Made by a program: the position numbers and the translations under genes
In this document: one piece after another, positions 1 to 9,200 of the stretch
Layout: every line of letters starts with the position of its first letter
Numbering within the stretch: position 1 is the stretch's first letter
Source: Candidatus Zhuqueibacterota bacterium
GTDB taxonomy: Bacteria; Zhuqueibacterota; Zhuqueibacteria; Residuimicrobiales; Residuimicrobiaceae
Assembly (NCBI GenBank): GCA_016934435.1
Contig: JAFGSU010000259.1
Location: 1 to 10,321 of the forward strand
DNA: 10,321 bases
Reading direction: 5' to 3'
The notes under the pieces: generated by a model
The model's input: the letters and a program-made list of their open reading frames with translations, nothing else
The model's database searches: none
Told to the model about the DNA's origin: nothing

Positions 1-3000
1 CACCGTACCGAGAATGGGAGAAACCGAAGCGATTCCGTCGGTACCGGTAGCGGCATCGTAGGTGGTCTGACCATTAATGGTACCGCCGCCGGAGATGACA
101 ATAAAGCGCACCGTCCCCCCTGCCACCGGTGTACCGAGATGATCTTTAAGAGAAGCACGCAGGGGTTCGGCAATCGTCTGATTGACGGTGCCGATCTGGC
201 GATCGCCCGAAACATAGGTGAGGCGCCGCTGTGGTGTTTGCGCTGTCGCGGTGAAGACAGCAGGATTGGCTGCATTAAAGGCGCCAAAGGCATTCACTCT
301 CTGCAATCCCTCCACAAGCCCCAGGCGCCAGTTGGTCTGCGCGGTGCCGTCGGCTGCGGTAAGGACCTGTACCTGCTGCGCCGTGCCGCCGGCGCCCAAT
401 CCGCCGCCGCCCTGATCGATGGCAAAGGTCACCGGATAATTGCTGATCGGATTGGTATTGCTATCGGTCACTTTTACAACAATGGGATTGGGGAGCGGAT
501 CGCCGCCGTAACCCAATTGTCCGTCGCCGCTCACCTTGATCATGTTCGATGCTGCGCCGGATGATGCCGTTGCATTAAAAGTCATGGGTGAACCGGTGAT
601 ATGAGTGGTTCCCTTGAGCGCCACAACCTCGAGGGTATTGGCGCCCGTGGTGGTGCCCATGGTCCATTTCACCCGCGCCAGTCCGTCTTGATCCGTGGAA
701 ACATTGACGCTAGGCCCGACGCCGTTGAGGCTGCCGCCGCCCTGGGTAATGGTGAAGGATACGCTATACCCCAGTAGAGGTCGATCTTCAATATCCTTGA
801 CTCCGACGGTGATTGAATCATCCAGAGCGGTGCCGACCGGCGCTGTCTGGTTGTCGCCTTTCACTTTCTGCAGCTCTTTGGGATCCACCTGATACGGATT
901 AATGGTCAGGGTCTGATTCGCCGCTACATTGGCATAAGTCAGCGTCCGCCCGTTGGGCAATAGGACCTGTACATCAGCCCTGTTTTCAATGCCAAGGCCA
1001 AAATGCTGAATAAGACTGGGCATGCTCTGATAGCCCTGGATGCTCGTAACCTCCCGGTATCCCAGCAGATGCGCCATCTGGCCCATAAATCCCTGCTTGA
1101 AAACCCTGATCTTGCTGCCGATGCCATTGGTAATCCCATGTTGATCGAGTATCTTGATTCTCAGATAATTATTTAGGTTTGAGCTCGTATTTAACAAGAG
1201 GGCATTGCGACCATAGGGACGGCCGTTGGAAGAAATTTCTCCCTTGGCGACGGCATAAATATCGAGCTTGCCGTCGTCATTGATATCGGCCATGGCGCCG
1301 CCGCGGCCATCGATAAACACATTATCCGCGCCGGTGCCACTCATGAGTGTAAAAGAAATACTGCCCGGCGTGGATATATTGCGGTATATATTGGCCGTAT
1401 AGTCATAAATTTCTGATGAAAATTTGTCGCGCCTGATTACATAAAAGTCCTGAAAGCCATCATTGTCGACATCGCCGATGACGGCGGCAAAAGATTCTAT
1501 CATGATGCTGTTAACTTTAGTAAAATTGCCACTACCGTTGTTCTGGTAGATCACAACCTGTGGGTTGCCATCACCGGCTAGACTATAAGTGGCTATGATT
1601 AGGTCCAAATCACCATCATTATCCAGATCCGCTATGCTTGTACCATTGGGATCGGTACTGAAGGCGAGACCGCGGGTGGCCGCCTCGTCGGTAAAACTAC
1701 CTGAACGATTATTAATCAACAGGGCGCATGTGGTGTTGCGACGCGGATAAAATACATCCACATATCCGTCGCCATTGACATCTCCGGCTACGGCACGAGC
1801 GCCTGAACCAATAGGTGCAATATTGGTGAGATCAATTTTATTAAAATTGCCATTGAGCTGGTTTACGTACATCGTATGCACGACGCCGCTATTGGCGACG
1901 TATATATCCATATCGCCATCATTTTCAAGATCAAAAACCAATGAATTAGCAGCACTTCCGTTAACCGTTCCGATGCCGCTCAGGCCGGCTTGATCTTCGA
2001 ACAAACCGCCCCCCTTGTTGATGAAAAGACGGTTTGGCGATCCATAACTCGTTACAAAGATATCCACTTTACCATCATTGTTAAAATCGGATGTCACCGA
2101 GGAGAAGGAGGCGCCGCTGGCCGCCAGACCGTAAGTACTGGCCGCTTCTGTAAAGGCGCTGCCCTGATTGCCGCCGATAAAAAGCTGATTATTTTTGTAA
2201 TAGTAACTCAAATATATATCTTCTTTTCCATCCTGATTGATATCACTCCAACAAACCGAGTGACCACCGGTCGTTGTATCAAATGCCGCGCCCGTGGATT
2301 TGGTGATATCTTTGAATGAAATAGGCAAATCTGGCCCTTTTAAGGTCAGATCACTATAAACCACATCGGCCACGCTTCCATAGTCATCACTCCTTCCCAG
2401 GCAAATGTAGGCAAAGGCTTCGGATTGCAACCTGAATTCCGTCTCCTTCTGATGTACTTGTGTATCGCCCTGGTGTATCTGGAACCAGATTTTGCCCGGC
2501 CGCCATACAATACGGAAGGTATAAACATAACTGGAATTAAAATTGATCGGCTCGAATTTATCCGTTGCATAGTTAGATTTAAGGGGATCAAATAAGGATT
2601 TTGTGATAATTTTAAAGACGATCGTGTTTTCGTAAACATTGTTTTCATCCGTTTTGAAAAAGGCAAATGACCCTTCGGATGGATTGCCGCTATTATCGGG
2701 CAGGTAAAATTTGGCCCGTTTCCTCGACCAGATCGAGAATGGAACCCAATCGTCGGTGACCATACTCCCCGTCAAACCGGTCACTTTCACTTCCAGAGTA
2801 CCCTCGTAAGGGAGATAGTCGTTAAGATAAATCTTGAGTTGCCCTAAATTGTTCTTAGGTCGCCATCCCTGCTCCGTCAAAAAGCTGCCGGAGGTGTTAT
2901 AGATCGTACCAATATTGGAGGAACCGGTGGTCAGATCATAATGAAATAACACCCGACTATGATTGGTTGGCAACACCGGTGACTGAGCGAATGATGGTAC

Positions 3001-3051
3001 AATGATGCCCAATAAAATTGCAAACAAGATAGATGCTTTGAGCCGATACAT
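1..3051 (-). CDS. Giant secreted FG-GAP / ASPIC-UnbV / Ig-repeat protein with N-terminal lectin-like domain (partial, C-terminus off the left edge)
   Basis: The frame is open for 1017 codons from ATG at 3049-3051 to base 1, with no stop; the end lies outside the window. The start is backed by AGGTGA four bases upstream and an immediate signal peptide (residues 1-22, hydrophobic core ILFAILLGIIVPSFA, likely cut before Q23). Residues ~28-241 form a beta-rich segment resembling a LamG/concanavalin-like lectin domain (YTFRIVWRPGKIWFQIH, AYICLGRSDDYGSVADV); this part is inferred. Seven FG-GAP/VCBS calcium-loop motifs (DxDxDG type) begin at D270, 322, 374, 424, 475, 527 and 589, mostly 50-52 residues apart. 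ASPIC/UnbV follows at ~628-717 (SLIQHFGLG, VQVLLPNGRTL). Big_1-like Ig repeats then start with GDNQ at 732, GDGQ at 842 and GDRQ at 949, the third cut by the edge. The core is paralogous to the next gene upstream. The protein is probably secreted or surface-bound; ligand unknown, no enzymatic motif seen. A T9SS tail is expected but not visible. Confidence 0.93.
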   Translation of the reverse strand, partial: MYRLKASILFAILLGIIVPSFAQSPVLPTNHSRVLFHYDLTTGSSNIGTIYNTSGSFLTEQGWRPKNNLGQLKIYLNDYLPYEGTLEVKVTGLTGSMVTDDWVPFSIWSRKRAKFYLPDNSGNPSEGSFAFFKTDENNVYENTIVFKIITKSLFDPLKSNYATDKFEPINFNSSYVYTFRIVWRPGKIWFQIHQGDTQVHQKETEFRLQSEAFAYICLGRSDDYGSVADVVYSDLTLKGPDLPISFKDITKSTGAAFDTTTGGHSVCWSDINQDGKEDIYLSYYYKNNQLFIGGNQGSAFTEAASTYGLAASGASFSSVTSDFNNDGKVDIFVTSYGSPNRLFINKGGGLFEDQAGLSGIGTVNGSAANSLVFDLENDGDMDIYVANSGVVHTMYVNQLNGNFNKIDLTNIAPIGSGARAVAGDVNGDGYVDVFYPRRNTTCALLINNRSGSFTDEAATRGLAFSTDPNGTSIADLDNDGDLDLIIATYSLAGDGNPQVVIYQNNGSGNFTKVNSIMIESFAAVIGDVDNDGFQDFYVIRRDKFSSEIYDYTANIYRNISTPGSISFTLMSGTGADNVFIDGRGGAMADINDDGKLDIYAVAKGEISSNGRPYGRNALLLNTSSNLNNYLRIKILDQHGITNGIGSKIRVFKQGFMGQMAHLLGYREVTSIQGYQSMPSLIQHFGLGIENRADVQVLLPNGRTLTYANVAANQTLTINPYQVDPKELQKVKGDNQTAPVGTALDDSITVGVKDIEDRPLLGYSVSFTITQGGGSLNGVGPSVNVSTDQDGLARVKWTMGTTTGANTLEVVALKGTTHITGSPMTFNATASSGAASNMIKVSGDGQLGYGGDPLPNPIVVKVTDSNTNPISNYPVTFAIDQGGGGLGAGGTAQQVQVLTAADGTAQTNWRLGLVEGLQRVNAFGAFNAANPAVFTATAQTPQRRLTYVSGDRQIGTVNQTIAEPLRASLKDHLGTPVAGGTVRFIVISGGGTINGQTTYDAATGTDGIASVSPILGTV

Positions 3052-3053
3052 AG

Positions 3054-3061
3054 CCTCACCT
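3054..3061 (-). promoter_or_regulatory. Shine-Dalgarno for the lectin-type giant gene
   Basis: On the minus strand the sequence AGGTGAGG lies just before the ATG at 3051. AGGTGA (3056-3061) matches the 16S anti-Shine-Dalgarno partner with four bases before the start codon. Together with the signal peptide that begins immediately after, it fixes the start of this gene, which is otherwise only seen as an edge-truncated open frame. Confidence 0.75.
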
Positions 3062-3079
3062 GTTTATTTAAGTTATTAA

Positions 3080-3110
3080 ATTATTTACGGTCGTTTGACC
3101 TTTAAATCAA
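3080..3110 (-). promoter_or_regulatory. Candidate sigma70-like promoter for the lectin-type giant gene
   Basis: On the minus strand TTGATT (3105-3110) could serve as -35. It is followed after 17 bases by TAAATA (3082-3087), or after 19 bases by AATAAT (3080-3085), as -10. The latter matches TATAAT at five of six positions. Transcription would start roughly 20 bases before the Shine-Dalgarno. This is pattern matching in an AT-rich region. The organism may use a different housekeeping consensus, as Bacteroidota do, so confidence is low. Confidence 0.3.
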
Positions 3111-3150
3111 ACCCTTTGTTATTTGGCCTACTGTTGTTCAGGTCGTTTGA
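3089..3150. repeat. Duplicated 10-mer GGTCGTTTGA and inverted repeat over the promoter candidate
   Basis: GGTCGTTTGA occurs exactly at 3089-3098 and again at 3141-3150, 52 bases apart. The first copy is part of an inverted repeat GTTTGA-N8-TCAAAC (3093-3112). The second copy lies within GTTCA-N7-TGAAC (3136-3152). The first inverted repeat overlaps the possible -35 element of the downstream gene, which is where an operator would be placed. No regulator is identifiable in the window. Confidence 0.5.
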
Positions 3151-3267
3151 ACTCAACACCAAGTTGATAAGCCCGCATTTATGTACAGTCCACCTTCGAT
3201 GTGGCCTACATATGGAATAGTTAAAATTTACTTTTTGAACAACCTCGGATTTTGACGTAATATGCCC

Positions 3268-6200
3268 TTATTTCAGTAATAAAAGTTTTATTCTTTGCCG
3301 TACATCCTGTCCACGCAGAATACAATAATAGATTCCGGAAGGGACCCGAACGCCCCAGTCGGAGCATCCGTCCCAGTCGATGCGATGATAACCGGCTGAT
3401 GTATTGCGTCGGTAGAGCGCCTTAACCAGCTGACCGGACATGTTATAAATATGGATTTCGATCAACTGTGGTTTATCTGATTCAAATTGGATCGTCGTCA
3501 CCGGATTGAACGGATTGGGAAAATTCTGTGCCAGCCTGGTATGATTTGGTATTTGCGGCGCCGCCTCGACGGGGCCAAAAAGCTGCTCATTGCCGTCCGC
3601 GGCCACCGCTTGTAACTGATAAAAATATCGGATACTGGTATTGGCGGGTCGGTCTATATACGAGTAGCCTGACGCGCCACGAGGTGCAAGAAAGCCGTCA
3701 TTTATTTTCTCATATCCACCCTCTCTTGTTTGCGATCGCAAGAGATTGAATCCCAGATGGTTTGTTTCAAAGCGACAGGTCCAGGTCAGGCAATTGCACC
3801 CTTGAACCGCTTCCACTCTAAAAGAAGACAATTCCACGCCGGTCTCCAGTTTTACCATCCAGGCCTGGGTGACGGAATCGACTTTATCGTCCACCGTCAC
3901 CGAAACGATAAATTCCGTCGGCATGTTGGGCGTGGGGAATATCGTCATTTTTTTGTCCTTCCCGACCTGGTGATGATCCATGGTCCATGTGTATCGCAAA
4001 GAGTCGCCGTCCTGATCGGAAGCTTGCGCCTGGAATTGCATCGGTTTGAACGCCGCGGTGGATACATAGAAATATTCCGGTGAATAACTAAAAATAACCG
4101 GCGGTCGATTCAGGTTTTGCACTCGAATGGTGACCGCTTTTTGCGATTCCCCGCCGTCATCGTCCACGGCGCGAAAAATGACGACGTACACACCCTGCTG
4201 GGTGAACTCCGGACGCCAGATGAACAGATTGGTATGAAGCCCATCAAAGGTGGCGCCTGTCGGCATATTCATGCAGGATAGCATCGCGCCGCTGCCGTCC
4301 GGATCAACGGCTTCCACATCAAATACCAGGGTTTGGGTTTCAAGGATGGTCGTATCGGACAGGCAGCGGATAACCGGTGGAATATTCTCGATAACGACGG
4401 CGCTAAAAATTACCGACTGGCCGACCAGCATCTCACTGGATGCTTTAACTTCCTGAACGCCAAAAGGGCCCAACTGCCATGTGGTCGCCGCCACACCCTG
4501 CGCATCGGTTCCGGCGATGAGCGGATACACACTGCCGCCGCCGGAGATAACATCGAACGACACTTCCTGATCGCCAATCCCGTTATCATAGGGATCGCAC
4601 ATGCGCACCTTGATCGGGCTCGCCAGCGGCTGCAATGCCCGGGCTGCCTGATTATTGCCCTCATAAATATGAATTCTGGATGCAGCAGCCGGCAGCGCAA
4701 TCAACCGAAATAGAGTCGGCGATCCGGCAAGGCTGGCATTGGAGGCGCTGAAAATATATTCACCCGCTTTAGTGCCCAGTTTCGCCGTGGCCGAAGCCAG
4801 GCCGTCGTTATCGGTAAGCAGCGGCTGTGCCTCTTCGATGCTTCCGCCGTCGGTCTGAGGGATAAAATGTATGGGTACATTGGCAACCGGATTATTATTC
4901 ATATCCGTAACGCGAACGCTGAGCGGATAGACCCTGTTAGTAACCATCGCGCTCAAGCCATCGCCGTACTGGGGCGTCATTTTTTCTGGCAGCGAGGTTG
5001 ATACGGCACAATAAAAATCGACGTAATGGCTCTGGTCCACCGCAGCCCGAACCTTGACGGCGCCGATCGTTTCTCCCGCCACCAGGCGCGCCCGCGCCAG
5101 ACCGTAACTGTCACTTTTCACGGTGGGCAATCCACTGATCACGGCATCCCCCTGCATAACGGAAAAGGTCACATCCAGGCCGAAAATGGGCGACTGGTGT
5201 CCATTGACCACCTGGACGATCAGGGAGTCGGAAAAGATAGACCCGACGGTGGCAAACTGACCGTCCCCCTTGTGCCTGGTCACGGTCACCTCGGAAGGCG
5301 CACTGGCATAGGCGGAAAAGTTTTCCGTCGCCGCCATCCCCACCACTCTGACCTGCAGTTGCTGCAGTCCGATGGATGGCCCCAATATCCAGTTAAGGTG
5401 CGCCCGACCATCGACATCGGTAATCATCTTTTCAGCCGGTTCAACTCGGCCGCAACCCGGGAAAGGCAGAAAATATACATCGGCATCGACGATGCTGTTG
5501 TCAAAAGTGTCAAAAATACGCACACCCATCGGCTCTTCGAGCGCGGAATTGATAATGCCGTTCTGATAATTCCCCTGTTCCAGGTAAATCCGGCTTGGCG
5601 GGCCCGCCATGAATTGCACCGTTGCTTGCTGTTGTAAATACACCTCATCATTAACCACATAGGCTCGCAGCGTTTTTTCCTCCGCCAGGGTTGACCGCAG
5701 GATGGCGATGGTCTCGCCATTGGCATCGGTGGGCAGCTCCGGCTGTGAGATGAGATTGCCGTTACCCTGAACCAATAGGGTGACGCGCTCATTCGGCACC
5801 GGATTATCGGCTTCATCCACAAGCCTGATGGTTACGAGGCATTCATCCACGCCATTGGCCACCACCGGTGACTGGACCGTCATTTGCGAACGCACAACAT
5901 CCGGCAGCCCATAGGGGGAAGAGGCGTAAAAATAGGCCGGTGATTGGGTGATATGGGTGATGCCGTCATTGGAGGACACTTCGACCGCGTGGGCGTTCCC
6001 GCCTAACTGATTGCCCAATCGATAGGTGACCTGGGCCAGGCCGTTATTATCGGTTTTAATGGTTATGATATTTAGTTGTGTCTTGCCCAATTTCCCGCCG
6101 CCGGCGATGACCTTAAAGGTCACATCATGGCCGGCGACCGGACGCGACAGATGATCCAGCACGCGTGCGACAAGGGGTTGCGGTAAATAATCGCCCGCCT

Positions 6201-9200
6201 GGGCGGCAAGACCGTCGCCGCTCACTTTTTCCAGCACAGCGGCAAGACTTTTTTTGGCGGAAACATAATACTTTTTCGGCGAACCCTGCAAATTTTTCCC
6301 GGCTTCTTTGTAGGCCTGGGCCTCAAATATATTATTGTTGGCGCCTACACTCGATCCTAACGTCGGCGTAACGGATGCGACGCCGTTCAAGTCGGTCATC
6401 GTTAATACTTCCGTCCGGCTGTCGATAGTACCGCCGCCGCGGCGCACAATGAAATTAACAGTATAATTCGGAATCGGATACCCCAGATCGTCGGTAACTC
6501 GCACCCGCAACGGCTCCGGCATCAATTGACCGGCCACACCGAAGGTGCTGTCCGCCGATATCTGCAGTAAAAAAGCCGGCAGAGAGACCGCGGTGGCGGT
6601 AAAAATCGCCGGCGAATTCTCCAATGCCCGATTATGATAAAGCGTCGACACCGAAACCGTATAAACACCCGGTGTCTTGCCAAAACGCAATAAAGCCTGG
6701 GCATTACCGGCGGCATCGGTAATCACGCTGATCGTCTTCTGGTCATTGATCCAGCCGTCGCTGCTGGTAACGCTAAAGCTAACGGGATGACCCGCAATGC
6801 TGTTGCCGTACATATCCGTCACCTGTACGGCTAAAGGTTTGGGCAGCGTCTGGCCGACGTTGGTCAGCTGGTTGTCGCCCTCCGGTTTTTTTATCATCAC
6901 CGCCGGAGTATCGGCCACAGCGGAAGCGGTGAATATAATTTCTTTGGATATGCCTAAATAATTCGCTTTGACCTGATGTTTATTAGCTCCGGCCAGGGTT
7001 CCAAGGCGCAATTGTACGGAAGCCATGCCCTCCCGATCCGTTATGCTGCGCTGCTGGTCGGCGCCCGCCAGGAGTCCGCCTCCGGCCGTAACCCGGAAAA
7101 TGACATCGTAATCGGGGCAACCGCGTCCCACACTATCCACCAGTTGTACAACAAATGGATCCGGCAGCAGCCGCCCTACCGTGGCGGTCTGATCATTGCC
7201 GCCCATATATAGCAAATCTTTGGGCTTGCCGGCCGTTTGCGGACGTTCCAATGCCGTGGCCTGAAGTTCGATGGGGGAACCGATGAGGGGCTCATAATTC
7301 GCCCAGGAACTGATGCGCAGCGTTTGCGCTTCACCCGGCGCCGGGCCCATTTGCCAGGCAACCGCAACATAGCCGGCATCATTGGTATTGCGCTCCAGTA
7401 TCTGGACGTCGCCGGGTTTTAATTTCCCGTTCCCGGCCAGTACTTCGAAATGCACCGGATGCCCGCTCTGTCCGACACCGGACGAATTGATCACGCGCAC
7501 GCGGATGGAGTCGTCCAGCACCGAACCCGCAAAGGCGGACTGATTCGAACCGGATATGAGTTCCATCTCCGAGGGGCCGATGTTCAGGGCGGTCGCAACA
7601 AACTCAGTTTCGACGCCGCTCATGGACGCGCTGCTGACGCGAATCCGATGTTCACCCGCCATACTGCCCAGTATGTAATGCACCTGCGCAATACCGGCGC
7701 GATTGGTGTAAACCGGTATACTTTCGACAAAGCGGCCGTTTCCATCGACCACCTCAAAATTCATCGCCACCCCGGCCACCGCCTTGCCCTTGGCATCTTG
7801 CACCCTGATCTTGAAGGGTATCGGCAGCGTCGTACCGCTCTGATCCGTTTGATTGTCGCCTTCCAGCTTGGCAATCGTTTGCGGCTTGGAAAAATAGAAC
7901 TTGCTATTGTTGCGCATACGGATTTTCAGAAGGGTACCGTCCAGCATCTTAATTTTAACATCCACGGAATCGCGAAAGCCAATGCCGAAATGTTGCACAA
8001 TATCATCTTGCGAAATATAGCCATACGAATTGATAATCTGTTTGTAACCGATCAGGTTCGAGAGGTTGTCCATATGTCCTTTTTCGAAAACCCATATTTT
8101 AGTGCCAAAGGCGCCCAAATCGCCCTTGGGGCCAGAGCCCCATATCTTCACCCATTTGTTACTGTTGACCGATTCATTGCGAAATAACCGATTTGAGTAT
8201 TGGGCTGCGGTATGCTTATTGGCATCAACTATATAGATGTCCAAATCTCCGTCATAATCAATATCGGCAATGGCGCCGCCACGCGGATCATAGGCTTCGA
8301 CATTCAGACCTACGCCGTCCAACCTTATAAAGCCCCCCAATTGGTTATTCCTGTAGAATCCCGCATATCCGTACGTGACCGGTGTAAAAGCATCCAGATA
8401 GCCATCATTATCCACATCGAAAATAAAACAGGTATACCCCCACTGCTCGAGCACCGCCTCATCACTGACATTGCGGAAAAAACCCTTGCCGTCGTTCTGA
8501 TACACTTTAATATGCAGTTTTTTCTTGTTCGTAAGCACAACGAACTTGGGCACAACGAACGCGTCCAGATCGCCGTCGTTGTCATAATCGGCAAAGGTGG
8601 TGGCATTGCAATCATTTGTATCGTTGTACAATCCACGTTCACGCACATCAGCCTGGATAAAATGGCCGGTGCCGTCATTGAGGAACAGATCATTGGGCGT
8701 TGGAGTCAATCCCGGACCAAAAAGTTCATTGCCGTATTGATCATAACCCAGAAAAGCATAATTACGATGACAGACGAACACATCCATATCGTCATCATTA
8801 TCGATATCAAGAGCGACGACGCCCTGGGTTCCTTCATTGGAAGGATTGATGGGCGTCAGGCCGCGGGTATCATCTTTGGTAAACGTGCCATCGCCATTGT
8901 TGAGATAAAATTCATTGGGTTGTGCCGGAGTCTCCCATGCTTTAGCATAATAGTTCTCGGTCGGCCCCCAGTTAACGCCATAAAGATCGAGATCGCCGTC
9001 GTTGTCGGCGTCAAATAGGACAATTCCGCGCGTTCCATATCCGACGTATCCATAGGTCGGATAGGATACCCTTGCAGGCACAATATTGGCGGCATCGGAA
9101 TAGTCGGTAAAATATCCGTCACCGCGATTGCGATAGAGACGAATCCGGTCGTCAGTGGTGGCGTTAAAAATATCCAGATCTCCATCGTTATCATAATCGG

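Larger units (their letters stand above)
3052..3267. other. AT-rich intergenic region between the two giant genes
   Basis: These 216 bases separate the stop of the upstream giant gene from the ATG of the downstream one. I find no open frame of note and no convincing Rho-independent terminator: the best hairpin (CCAC 3190-3193 with GTGG 3201-3204) has only four pairs and no T-run. The half nearest the downstream gene is AT-rich and holds a promoter candidate, a repeated 10-mer and an inverted repeat, listed separately. The gap suggests that the downstream gene may have its own promoter, though read-through is not excluded. Confidence 0.7.

Noticed and set aside
1990..2666. Open frames of about 106-109 codons on both strands inside the left-hand gene
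   Set aside because: They overlap the real minus-strand frame, which has conserved FG-GAP and lectin-like patterns through the same bases.
3190..3204. Possible terminator hairpin after the central giant gene
   Set aside because: There are only four base pairs (CCAC/GTGG), and no T-run follows on the minus strand.
5026..5637. Plus-strand open frame of 203 codons
   Set aside because: It is antisense to Ig repeats eight and nine and has no recognisable protein features.
7450..8187. Plus-strand open frame of 245 codons
   Set aside because: It is antisense to the ASPIC/UnbV and first Ig repeats of the central gene, whose frame has clear domains; the His/Arg-rich product is typical of a shadow frame.
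8200..9018. Plus-strand open frame of 272 codons
   Set aside because: It lies wholly antisense to the FG-GAP repeats. The recurring Asp/Asn/Gly codons give an Ile/Val-rich low-information shadow protein with no domain and no Shine-Dalgarno context.
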